9,140 nucleotides of DNA, from the NCBI GenBank assembly GCA_937876225.1, contig CALFIC010000074.1:1-9140 (forward strand), in the 5' to 3' direction. A model generated the notes under the pieces. It ran no database searches, had not been told where the DNA came from, and worked only from the letters and a program-made list of their open reading frames with translations. The stretch comes from an uncultured Chloroflexota bacterium. Its GTDB lineage: Bacteria; Chloroflexota; Chloroflexia; Chloroflexales; Roseiflexaceae. Both the position numbers and the translations under genes were made by a program. This document shows, piece by piece, positions 1 to 7,155 of this stretch; position 1 is the stretch's first letter; each line of letters begins with the position of its first letter.

Positions 1-65
1 CCACCGCCACCGACACCGCAGTCCCCACCGCCACCGACACCGCAGTCCCCACCGCTACCCCCTAA
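1..65 (+). CDS. C-terminal end of a Thr/Pro-rich, probably secreted protein (partial)
   Basis: Only the last 20 codons and the TAA stop (63-65) are inside the window; the reading frame starts at position 3. They read as two copies of an 8-residue unit, TATDTAVP, followed by TATP and the stop. The 24-bp DNA unit is perfectly repeated at 3-26 and 27-50. Frame choice rests on three points: this frame gives the Thr-x-Thr-Pro style used in the giant protein of this window, it ends in a stop, and a strong terminator follows 16 bp later. The tail is acidic (Asp), whereas the convergent gene has a basic tail. Such tails are common at the ends of secreted multidomain proteins of Chloroflexota. The function of the main body cannot be seen. 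The other two frames give Pro- or His/Arg-rich peptides and are less convincing. Confidence 0.75.
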   Translation, partial: TATDTAVPTATDTAVPTATP

Positions 66-81
66 CCAAATCTCCTTGTAC

Positions 82-120
82 AACGTGCGGACCACCGAAG
101 CGGTGGTTCGCACGTTTTTT
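82..120 (+). terminator. Rho-independent terminator of the rightward gene
   Basis: The arms 83-96 and 102-115 pair over 14 bp, with one G-T wobble (90/108) and all other pairs Watson-Crick. The loop is five bases (GAAGC) and a run of six T covers 115-120. It starts 16 bp after the stop at 63-65. This is a canonical intrinsic terminator and supports the reading of 1-65 as the end of a rightward gene. Confidence 0.93.
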
Positions 121-410
121 GTGTAATCAACGCACATTGCCAATCCCTTTATCAATCGATCCACATGTATATGCGAATGCTCTATCGCGCACCACACATA
201 AAAAATAAGCTCACCGATTTTTGATCCGTGGAATTATCAGTGAATTGCAATCGCAGGCGGAGGTATGTCTACAGTTATCCATAGTTGAAATAGGTAGTGG
301 TGGCAGCGATGACACATTTCCCATTGCCTCAGCCAACCCAGGCCATACAAGGAACATTTATTGATCAATGAATCAGTGCTTAGTACATGTAAATTGTACG
401 CTAAACATAC
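121..410. other. Intergenic stretch with no recognised feature
   Basis: This stretch lies between two convergent terminators. I see no tRNA-like fold, no credible gene with a ribosome binding site, and no insertion-sequence ends. A leftward open frame of 64 codons exists at 237-431, but its ATG sits inside the palindromic terminator, it has no Shine-Dalgarno sequence and its product (Cys/His/Trp-rich) is not recognisable. A short inverted repeat GTACA/TGTAC at 383-399 is too small to interpret. Confidence 0.6.
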
Positions 411-448
411 AAAACGCCGCTGTAGTGACATGTCACTACAGCGGCGTT
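411..448 (-). terminator. Palindromic terminator of the giant surface-protein gene
   Basis: Positions 413-448 form a perfect 36-bp palindrome with its centre at 430/431 (ACAT in the middle). Read leftward it is a GC-rich stem of about 16 bp followed by TTTT (414-411), 18 bp after the TAA stop at 467-469. The T tract exists only in the leftward direction, so it serves the giant gene rather than the rightward one, which has its own terminator. Confidence 0.85.
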
Positions 449-451
449 CTC

Positions 452-475
452 ACACCGTAGAAATGATTACGGTGT
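452..475 (-). other. Small hairpin overlapping the stop codon of the giant gene
   Basis: ACACCGTA (452-459) and TACGGTGT (468-475) are perfect 8-bp arms around an 8-base loop. The leftward stop codon (467-469) lies at the edge of the loop and arm. It sits directly before the large palindrome, so the transcript would end in two stacked stem-loops. It may protect the 3' end or be fortuitous. Confidence 0.45.
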
Positions 476-3400
476 ACGAGTGGCGGTCTTGGTACGGGTC
501 GACGTCTTGGTACTTGTTGACGTCTTGGTACTGGTATAGGTCTTGGTAAAGGTTGCCGTCAGCGTATTCGACGGCGTCTTGGTCAACGACGGCGTCTTGG
601 TCAACGACGGCGTCTTCGTTTCTGACGGCGTCAAGGTGATGATGGGGGTCCTCGTTGGCGTACGTGAGGTGTACACATCAAACAAATTAATCCCAGCAAC
701 ACTTATCTTCCCACCACGAATACCGATAATTGAGTTTTGGTTGGCCGAGTCTACTGATACCACATTTGCACCGGTAGGCGCAGTAAACTTGGTGTAGGTG
801 CTATTGCCCCAGGCAATCAATGAGCCATCTGCCTTGACGGCAAACGAACATTCACGCCCTGCAGCAATTGCCACGACATCTACTGCCGTCAGCGGAATTT
901 TGATTTGACCTTTGGAATTACTCCCCCAACCAACTACCGTCCCATTATCGAGCAACGCCAAGGTATGATCTTGGCCGGCACTCACGGCAACTACACCCGT
1001 CAACCCTGGCGGTACTCTGGTTTGGCCTGCGCTGGCATCACCCCAGGCGACCACCGTGCCGTCACGCTTCAAGGCGACACCGTGACGATCACCACCATCA
1101 ATAGCAATTACATCGGTTAACCCGGCAGGAACCGTACTCTGACCAAAGTCATTCCGGCCCCAACCGACGACCGTATCGTCACTCTTGATGGCAAAGGCAA
1201 ACCGCGCTCCTGCTGCAATCGCCTTGACACCCGTCAATGCATCGGCCGGGATGACGCCTTCGCCGTAGAGATTTTCACCCCAGGTATAAAGGTTCCCTTG
1301 TTCATCCAAGGCATACGCATTGCCGATACTGGCAGCGATATCCTTGAACAATTTATTCTTCAATGAGGCGGGAATAATCGACTCATGAATATTGGGTTTG
1401 TTGCTCCCCCACGATGACAACGTGCCATCCTGCAACAAGGCAATCACAAACAAGTTGCCAATGGCCGCCTTGCGCAAATCACTAAATCCAACCGTAGGGG
1501 TAGCCGTCTTCGTCACCGACGGGGTTGGCGTGCGGGTCGCCCCCGAAATCAAGAATTCATTGGTTACACTCGTGGCTGGACCATAAGTAGTACCACCACT
1601 GCTTCCGCCTGGTTGGGATGCGGTAATCTTACAGAATCCGCCACCCTTGACCACCGTCACCGTGCTCCCCAACACCGTACAAAATTCCGGTGTGGTTGAC
1701 ACATAACTCACAGGCAAGCCGGAGTCTGCTGTGGCCAGCAATCCAATCCCTGGGGAATACATGTCGGTATCACTGATGGTTGGGAAGGTAATCACCTGCG
1801 CCATACCATTCACCATAAAGCTCTGTGTGACCGGGACTGCCGACTGATAGCTCTTGCCACCACTATCACCACCAATTTGTGTGGCCGTGACCGTACATTT
1901 CCCTGGTGCCACCAAGTGCACTTGACCACTCACGACCGTACAAACCAACGGCGTCGTGCTGGTGTAATCCACCGGCAACGTCGACGATGCCGTGGCACCG
2001 GGATCAAAGTCTGCATCCGTATAAATCTTGTCGGCGGGGGTTGCAAACGTAATTTCTTGCAGTGCCTTGACCTTGATGGTGTTGATGACATCCGTCGCAG
2101 GAAGGTAGGTTTTGCCTGCAATAGTGCCCCCTGCTTGGGATGCGGTAATCAAACAATCACCTGAGCCAACGGTGGTAACTATGTTACCCGTTACCGTACA
2201 AATACTCGGCGTGGTTGATACATAGCTGATGGCTAACCCCGATGATGACGTTGCTGCCAACTTGAACGGCGCACCACCTTCGTTTTTGTCGGGAACCGCG
2301 GGGAAGGTAATCGTCTGTGGACCCTTCACGATAAAGCTTTGTGACACCGGGGCTGCAGGGGTGTAATTAACGCCACCACTACTCCCCCCCACTTGATTGG
2401 CCGTCACGCTACAAGTCCCTTGGGCTACGATGTGGACTTGCCCACTCACGATTGTACAGACTAACGGCGTCGTGCTGGTGTAATCCACCGGCAAGGTCGA
2501 CGAGGCCGTGGCCGCCGGATCGAAGTCTGGATCGGTCACTCCTTTGTCGGGAGGTGCCACAAATGTAATCGTCTGTGGGGTTTTGATATTAAACGTGTTG
2601 GTCACGTCCGGCGCCGCACTATAATACTTACCAGCGACCATACCACCCGGTTGGGATGCCGTAATACTACAATCCCCGGGGCCGACAATCGATACCACGT
2701 TCATAAAGATGGTACAAATCAATGGCGTCGTTGATGTATAGGTGATTGGTAATCCGACCGAGGAGGTTGCCGTAATCGTGAACGGACGATCGGTGGGGTT
2801 CTTGTCGGGAATAGTCGGGAAGGTAATCACCTGTGGCCCTTGTACATTGAAGCTCCGTGTCACCGGCAAGGCGGGGCCATATGTCGTGCCACGACTATCA
2901 CCACCGGGTTGCGTGGCCGTCACACTACACGTCCCCGCTACGCCCAACATATGGACTTGCGCACCCACAATCGTACAGACTGTCGGTGTGCCCGACAAGT
3001 ATTCGACCGGCAATGTCGATGAGGCGGTGGCACCCGGATCAAAGTCCGCATCGCTCCCTTGTTTATTGGCAATCGGTGCAAACGTAATCGTCTGGGTCGC
3101 ATTGATTTTAATGGTTGTTGCGACATCAGTGGCTGCCACATACGTTTTGCCACCGATGACCCCACCCGCCTGTGATGCCGTAATGGCACAATCACCAGGA
3201 CCGACAATCGTCACCGTATTCCCGGTCACCGTACAGACACTCGGTGACGTCGAGGCATAACTAATCGGTAACCCAGCGGATGATGTCGCCGCCAACTGGA
3301 ATGGGGTACCACCCGCAGTTTTGGCGGGCACTGCCGGGAAGGTAATCGTTTGCACCCCCTTCACGAGGAAGCTTTGTGATACCGGTGCCGCAGCCACGTA

Positions 3401-6400
3401 TGTCGTATCACCACTCATGCCACCTGGCTGCGTCGCCGTCACGGCACACGTCCCGGCAGCGACCAAGTGTACTTTGCCGGCCACAATCGTACAGACTGCT
3501 GGCGAGGTTGAGGCATACGTTACGGGCAAGGTCGATGATGCCGTCGCTGCCGGATCGAAGTCGGCGTCCGTCACCACCGCATCTGCTGGCTTGGCAAAGG
3601 TAATCGTCTGTTTGGCCTTGACCTTAAAGGTGTTAGTGACATCGGGAGCAGCGGCATAAGTTTTGCCGCCAATCGTTCCACCGGCTTGTGATGCCGTGAG
3701 GCTACAATCCCCTGGTCTAACCAGTGTCACCACCAGCCCCGTCACGGTACAGACGCTGGGCGTCGTTGAGGTGTAGGTCAGTGGCAAGCCTACCGACGAA
3801 TTGACCGTCGGCAACGTAAATGTAGGGTCGCCTTCGGTTTTGTCGGCAATCGCCGGGAAGGTAATATATTGCCCTGACGGGGTCAATGTAGGCGTATTCG
3901 TTTTGGTTGCGGTCGGCGTATTGGTCGGGGTATTGGTCGGGGTTTTCGTTGGCGTATGGGTCGGGGTATGGGTCGGGGTATTGGTTGACGTATGGGTATG
4001 GGTCGGAGTTTTTGTCGGGGTATTGGTCGGGGTATTGGTCGGAGTATGGGTCGGGGTATGAGTTGCGGTATCGGTTGGCGTATTGGTCGGGGTATGAGTT
4101 GCGGTATAGGTTGGCGTATTGGTCAGGGTATGGGTTGCGGTATCAGTTTTCGTGGGTGTCGCCGTTTTTGTATTTGTATGCGTTAGGGTGTCGGTCGGCG
4201 TATTGGTTGATGTATGGGTTGGAGTGCTTGTTTTAGTTGATGTTGCGGTGTTAGTGGATGTGAGCGTCTTGGTTGCGGTACTTGTCGCAGTGTTGGTTGC
4301 CGTCGGTGTCGACGTAAACGTCGACGATGCCTGCAAGAAGGTCACCGGTGCCGATCCCACCGCATTCGCCATATCAGCCGTCGCAAAACTCGATGCACTC
4401 GCTGCGGTATAGGAATACGTTGTGGCACTCGGTGAACCCACATCAACAGTCACGAGACAGCTACTTAGTGACGTCATGGATATTCCGCTGATGTGCACCA
4501 CATTGCTCCCATCTACGGTAACCGTCGCTCCCGTACAGGTGCTCCCCAGTGCACCAGGGATTAGCCCTGCCGGCAATTGGAAGTTAAATCCCAACCCCGT
4601 CTTGGTCGCCAAAAACGCATTGGTCAACATTAAATTCAAGCGCCCTACGTCATTGACGACTGCACTCGACCACGACGCTTCGAGATTAACCTTTTGGAAT
4701 CCTACATAGGTAATGTTTTCTTCGTGATATGTCCCGGGCGTACTACCAATCGTATATTGGATCATGAACCCGGCGTCATTGGGACCATAATTCGCACTAA
4801 AGCCAATGTCACCACCCGAATTAATCGTCGGATACGGGTTCGTATATACGTTCGCATAGGCCCCTTCAAAGGTACTCATTCCTGTATCTGCCGGAATTTC
4901 TTTCATCCCGAGCACGACCTTGGACGTGGGCTCAATTGATTGGATATTTTTTACGGGATTGGTGATATACATGTTATAGGCATTGTCTGATCCACCGGGT
5001 GCCGTATCACCACCTTTATACAGCTTGACTACCGCAGTATTCCCTGCAGGAATAATCACGTTGAATTCGTCATGATAATAATAATTTGGATAGGTATAGC
5101 TAATCCGTCGCTCGAGTTTATATACCTTACCAGCAATGGTTTTGGTATAGGTCATAATCACTGAACCATCCCCCGTGGTCGTTCCATTGGTGATATTCGC
5201 ACTACCGGTAAGGTTCCCAATCACCAATGAATCAAATTTCGCCACACTGCTCATCGCCGTCGAAGCTTGCGATCCATTCATCACGGTATAGGGCGTCCCA
5301 CCGATATTTAATGTCACCCCCAGGTCACCAGTACCATAGATAAAGTTACTCCCGGCAAACTTTAATTGTTCACCAGAGCTAGCCATGTTAAACGTTGTTT
5401 TGATACCATCACTCCCGGTCGCATTCATACCACCACCACCATTGATTGTCACCATCGGGTTCCCACTCGCCGGAGCAGGCGTACGGGTTGCGGTATTGGT
5501 TGGCGTGGGAGTAGAGGTTCTTGTAGATGTCAATGTCGGAGTAGCAGTCGGCTCAAGATTGGTAATCGAATAGACTGCACCATCACTTTTTTGTGAATTA
5601 TCACAGGTGGGATCGCCCGCCAACCAATCACTGGTGGCACCACCCACATTCGGCGCACCCAGTTTAAACCAGGCCCATTCCGTCGCTTCAGGGACTTGGT
5701 CATAGATGTAATTTACCGGGATGGTCAAGCCATCTTGGTTATTGCCACTATTGATCCCACCATCATAATACCCTGGCGGAACGGTGATTACCCAATTACT
5801 ACTGCCGCTGGTGTGTGTGACACTTGCAGTGCCGTTTGCACCTGCAGAAACCGTACCGATGGTGAAGTCCGTATCCGGAACAGCAGTGCCACTGTCGAGA
5901 TTGAGTACGACCTTCATCCCTTCCGCAACCTTACCATTGATCCGAATCTTCAAGGCCGTGGGACTACTTCCTTCGGATGCACTACGGTCTCGGCTCGCAC
6001 CCATATCGACAATTGGCTTCAATCCAATATTAATATTATCAATCAAGTTGGCGGCAGCACTATTCGCTGGTAAAATCCCATAAAATCCGAGATTTTTGAC
6101 GCCACCAAAATCCGATGGAATCGTATGTGTGCCATAATAGCGCACCCAATTTTTATTGGGCGCCGCTTTGACTTCATACCCTGCACCCGTGGTATCGGCG
6201 CCAGCGGTAATACTTGCCGTGGCAGTACTGCCACTCGCCCCCAATACATTCACGCCTTGGGCAACCACGCGGCTATACGAATCGGCCGCACGTGAACCAC
6301 TCGGCAATCCCGTAGGAATACCAAAGCGGAATTGAATCTCGTTGGTGGTACTCCATGACCGCGTATGATGATAAAACTCAAAATCAAATGTTTCGCCACC

Positions 6401-6865
6401 AACCATACAAATCGGCTGATACGCCATTGATACACTATATGCATTTAACTCAATATAATACAAACCATCGGGAGGTGTGACTCCTGACAACGATTCCACA
6501 TTGGTAAAACCACTCCCCCACAACTCAAATACCCGACACCCACCATTCAATGGATGACTCGTCAGCCAACCACTAAATTGTGATTCACACGGAAATGCCG
6601 TGTGTGTGCCTAATTCAAATGATGGGTTGGCAATTACCCGCACACCACCAATCGCATTGTTAATCGTGGGATTACTCGTGGTGGGAATTGTATCTTGCGT
6701 CGGCGTAATAACTCGCGGCGCCGAAAATTGTGACTGACTGGCATTCCCCATCACTTGTTTGCGCTGACTCGCTGCCGATACACCTTGGGTTTGTGCAATA
6801 CCAATAAATGGAATGTAAACAAGAATCGTCACCAACATCAATGCTAGTATTATCCGCTGACCCAT
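467..6865 (-). CDS. Giant secreted multidomain surface protein (NPSFE, Calx-beta-like, DUF11-like, nine Ig-like repeats, RCC1 propeller, Thr/Pro stalks)
   Basis: Residues are numbered from the ATG at 6874. I prefer the ATG at 6865 (Met4): GAGG at 6875-6878 abuts the first ATG but lies 9 bases before the second. Seen in order: signal peptide (hydrophobic 8-27, likely cut after A27 or near VSA 32-34); NPSFE domain about 82-290, carrying DGLYYIELNA and ending LIDNINIGL; Calx-beta-like domain about 291-440; Thr/Pro linker 441-470; unrecognised beta-rich region 471-725; DUF11-like domain about 726-850; Thr/Pro stalk 853-1000; nine Ig-like repeats of 86-87 residues, 1002-1778; Thr/Pro linker 1779-1795; RCC1-like repeats 1796-2068; basic Thr/Pro tail to the stop. 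There is no LPxTG motif, terminal membrane helix or PEP-CTERM. No enzyme motif is visible. A role as an adhesin, stalk or surface-layer component is inferred from the architecture. The domain names come from remembered family patterns, not a search. Confidence 0.95.
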   Translation of the reverse strand: MGQRIILALMLVTILVYIPFIGIAQTQGVSAASQRKQVMGNASQSQFSAPRVITPTQDTIPTTSNPTINNAIGGVRVIANPSFELGTHTAFPCESQFSGWLTSHPLNGGCRVFELWGSGFTNVESLSGVTPPDGLYYIELNAYSVSMAYQPICMVGGETFDFEFYHHTRSWSTTNEIQFRFGIPTGLPSGSRAADSYSRVVAQGVNVLGASGSTATASITAGADTTGAGYEVKAAPNKNWVRYYGTHTIPSDFGGVKNLGFYGILPANSAAANLIDNINIGLKPIVDMGASRDRSASEGSSPTALKIRINGKVAEGMKVVLNLDSGTAVPDTDFTIGTVSAGANGTASVTHTSGSSNWVITVPPGYYDGGINSGNNQDGLTIPVNYIYDQVPEATEWAWFKLGAPNVGGATSDWLAGDPTCDNSQKSDGAVYSITNLEPTATPTLTSTRTSTPTPTNTATRTPAPASGNPMVTINGGGGMNATGSDGIKTTFNMASSGEQLKFAGSNFIYGTGDLGVTLNIGGTPYTVMNGSQASTAMSSVAKFDSLVIGNLTGSANITNGTTTGDGSVIMTYTKTIAGKVYKLERRISYTYPNYYYHDEFNVIIPAGNTAVVKLYKGGDTAPGGSDNAYNMYITNPVKNIQSIEPTSKVVLGMKEIPADTGMSTFEGAYANVYTNPYPTINSGGDIGFSANYGPNDAGFMIQYTIGSTPGTYHEENITYVGFQKVNLEASWSSAVVNDVGRLNLMLTNAFLATKTGLGFNFQLPAGLIPGALGSTCTGATVTVDGSNVVHISGISMTSLSSCLVTVDVGSPSATTYSYTAASASSFATADMANAVGSAPVTFLQASSTFTSTPTATNTATSTATKTLTSTNTATSTKTSTPTHTSTNTPTDTLTHTNTKTATPTKTDTATHTLTNTPTYTATHTPTNTPTDTATHTPTHTPTNTPTNTPTKTPTHTHTSTNTPTHTPTHTPTKTPTNTPTNTPTATKTNTPTLTPSGQYITFPAIADKTEGDPTFTLPTVNSSVGLPLTYTSTTPSVCTVTGLVVTLVRPGDCSLTASQAGGTIGGKTYAAAPDVTNTFKVKAKQTITFAKPADAVVTDADFDPAATASSTLPVTYASTSPAVCTIVAGKVHLVAAGTCAVTATQPGGMSGDTTYVAAAPVSQSFLVKGVQTITFPAVPAKTAGGTPFQLAATSSAGLPISYASTSPSVCTVTGNTVTIVGPGDCAITASQAGGVIGGKTYVAATDVATTIKINATQTITFAPIANKQGSDADFDPGATASSTLPVEYLSGTPTVCTIVGAQVHMLGVAGTCSVTATQPGGDSRGTTYGPALPVTRSFNVQGPQVITFPTIPDKNPTDRPFTITATSSVGLPITYTSTTPLICTIFMNVVSIVGPGDCSITASQPGGMVAGKYYSAAPDVTNTFNIKTPQTITFVAPPDKGVTDPDFDPAATASSTLPVDYTSTTPLVCTIVSGQVHIVAQGTCSVTANQVGGSSGGVNYTPAAPVSQSFIVKGPQTITFPAVPDKNEGGAPFKLAATSSSGLAISYVSTTPSICTVTGNIVTTVGSGDCLITASQAGGTIAGKTYLPATDVINTIKVKALQEITFATPADKIYTDADFDPGATASSTLPVDYTSTTPLVCTVVSGQVHLVAPGKCTVTATQIGGDSGGKSYQSAVPVTQSFMVNGMAQVITFPTISDTDMYSPGIGLLATADSGLPVSYVSTTPEFCTVLGSTVTVVKGGGFCKITASQPGGSSGGTTYGPATSVTNEFLISGATRTPTPSVTKTATPTVGFSDLRKAAIGNLFVIALLQDGTLSSWGSNKPNIHESIIPASLKNKLFKDIAASIGNAYALDEQGNLYTWGENLYGEGVIPADALTGVKAIAAGARFAFAIKSDDTVVGWGRNDFGQSTVPAGLTDVIAIDGGDRHGVALKRDGTVVAWGDASAGQTRVPPGLTGVVAVSAGQDHTLALLDNGTVVGWGSNSKGQIKIPLTAVDVVAIAAGRECSFAVKADGSLIAWGNSTYTKFTAPTGANVVSVDSANQNSIIGIRGGKISVAGINLFDVYTSRTPTRTPIITLTPSETKTPSLTKTPSLTKTPSNTLTATFTKTYTSTKTSTSTKTSTRTKTATRTP
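470..664 (-). repeat. Basic Thr/Pro-rich C-terminal tail (coding repeat)
   Basis: This stretch encodes residues 2071-2135, almost entirely Thr, Ser and Pro alternating with Lys/Arg. By hand there are about 11 Lys/Arg against one Glu, and the chain ends TRTP-stop. An 18-bp unit is exactly repeated at 573-590 and 591-608 (KTPSLT twice), with a diverged third copy at 609-626. The tail probably runs through or along the cell wall, or is glycosylated on Thr; this is inference. Confidence 0.85.
671..1489 (-). repeat. RCC1-like beta-propeller repeats (seven units)
   Basis: This encodes residues 1796-2068. Six units carry the DG-x-(hydrophobic)-x-x-WG signature, with tryptophans at about 1822, 1865, 1905, 1944, 1983 and 2022, so the period is 39-43 residues. 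A seventh unit (GGKISVAGIN) has the same shape but lacks the Trp. The short period and phrases such as VVAWGDASAGQTRVPPGLTG match the compact bacterial RCC1_2 type. Seven units would close a propeller. No sign of a nucleotide-exchange function exists; extracellular display or ligand binding is more likely. Confidence 0.9.
1541..3871 (-). repeat. Array of nine Ig-like domains with alternating A and B types
   Basis: This encodes residues 1002-1778. Each unit starts with a QTITF-like strand (the Phe residues fall at 1006, 1093, 1179, 1265, 1352, 1438, 1524, 1610 and 1697) and ends with a hydrophobic strand such as SFIVKG or NTFKVK. Odd units (A) carry CTVTG ... GDC ... ITASQ; even units (B) carry DFDP-x-ATASSTLPV, CTIV and GTC ... 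VTATQ. All nine keep two cysteines about 15 residues apart. The pattern resembles the widespread QTITF Ig-like repeats of bacterial surface proteins. The array likely forms a stiff rod. Confidence 0.9.
3875..4318 (-). repeat. Thr/Pro stalk minisatellite (12-bp and 36-bp units)
   Basis: This encodes residues 853-1000, an almost pure T-x-T-P lattice in which x is Asn, His, Lys, Asp, Ala, Tyr or Ser. At DNA level a 12-bp unit recurs, for example GGTCGGGGTATT on the plus strand. Three consecutive 36-bp units lie at 4044-4079, 4080-4115 and 4116-4151; the first two differ at only two positions. The stalk separates the N-terminal modules from the Ig array and is a likely site of O-glycosylation. 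Confidence 0.9.
5465..5554 (-). repeat. Thr/Pro linker between Calx-beta-like and beta-rich modules
   Basis: This encodes residues 441-470, about 30 residues of Thr, Ser, Pro, Arg and Ala, beginning EPTATPTLTSTRTSTP. It is the shortest well-formed stalk of the N-terminal half and marks a clean domain boundary between the N-terminal binding-type modules and the unrecognised region that starts near residue 471. Confidence 0.8.
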
Positions 6866-6874
6866 GATAACCAT

Positions 6875-6878
6875 CCTC
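6875..6878 (-). promoter_or_regulatory. Shine-Dalgarno sequence deciding the start of the giant gene
   Basis: Read leftward this is GAGG, preceded by A. It touches the ATG at 6874 directly, too close to serve it, but is 9 bases from the ATG at 6865. This favours the inner ATG, which also gives a conventional signal peptide start (MGQRIILALMLV). Confidence 0.55.
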
Positions 6879-7137
6879 TATTCCATATTTTCAATACCGC
6901 TTTATTTTAGCAAAATTATTTATATGGCAGATTGTCAATAAAAGTATTATTTTGCTTACTTTGTTTGGTAGTGTGTGTTTATAATCATTTTGATATTACC
7001 TCGATTGAAAAAATAAATTTATTGTCAAAACAATTTTATTGTTAGATAGTTGTTATATTTTTTAATAAATTATATTACGAAAAAAAGCGCAAAAGAATTA
7101 AATTACCATATATATTTTTATAAAAATAAATTTCAAC
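6879..7137. other. AT-rich intergenic leader of the giant gene
   Basis: Positions 6901-7140 contain 46 G or C in 240 bases by hand count, about 19%, between genes near 50-55%. The stretch should hold the promoter of the giant gene. A perfect leftward TTGACA lies at 6933-6938, but no -10 box sits 16-18 bp beyond it, so I do not call a promoter. A 6-bp inverted repeat with a 3-base loop lies at 7029-7043. No open frame of note was found. Confidence 0.6.
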
Positions 7138-7155
7138 GCAATGTTAGCACATTGC
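7138..7155. repeat. Short inverted repeat downstream of the acyltransferase gene
   Basis: GCAATGT (7138-7144) pairs with ACATTGC (7149-7155) around the loop TAGC. In the leftward direction it lies about 70 bases after the stop at 7225 and is followed by GTTGAAATTTATTTTTAT, an interrupted T-rich tract. It could be a weak terminator of the acyltransferase transcript or a regulator site; the sequence does not decide. Confidence 0.4.

Noticed and set aside
237..431. Small leftward gene of 64 codons between the convergent genes
   Set aside because: Its ATG lies within the terminator palindrome, no Shine-Dalgarno sequence precedes it and the product is not recognisable.
2742..3659. Plus-strand open frames of 112-172 codons opposite the Ig array
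   Set aside because: Shadows of the repeated coding sequence; the same antisense motif recurs with the domain period, and the opposite strand has coherent domains with a signal peptide and conserved cysteines.
3875..4318. CRISPR array
   Set aside because: The repeats are contiguous, 12-bp based, in frame with a long coding sequence and lack unique spacers.
3801..4412. Plus-strand open frames rich in Val, Gly and Trp that look like membrane proteins
   Set aside because: They are the antisense reading of the Thr-x-Thr-Pro stalk: codons for Thr and Pro reversed give Val and Gly. There is no ribosome binding site and several overlapping frames behave the same way.
6904..6938. Leftward promoter with TTGACA (6933-6938) and TAAAAT (6904-6909) for the giant gene
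   Set aside because: The spacer would be 23 bp, outside the workable range; TATAAA at 6919-6924 is only 8 bp away. In 19% G+C DNA such hexamers arise easily by chance.
6980..6985. Rightward TATAAT in the AT-rich gap
   Set aside because: No -35 box at the right distance and no rightward gene downstream.
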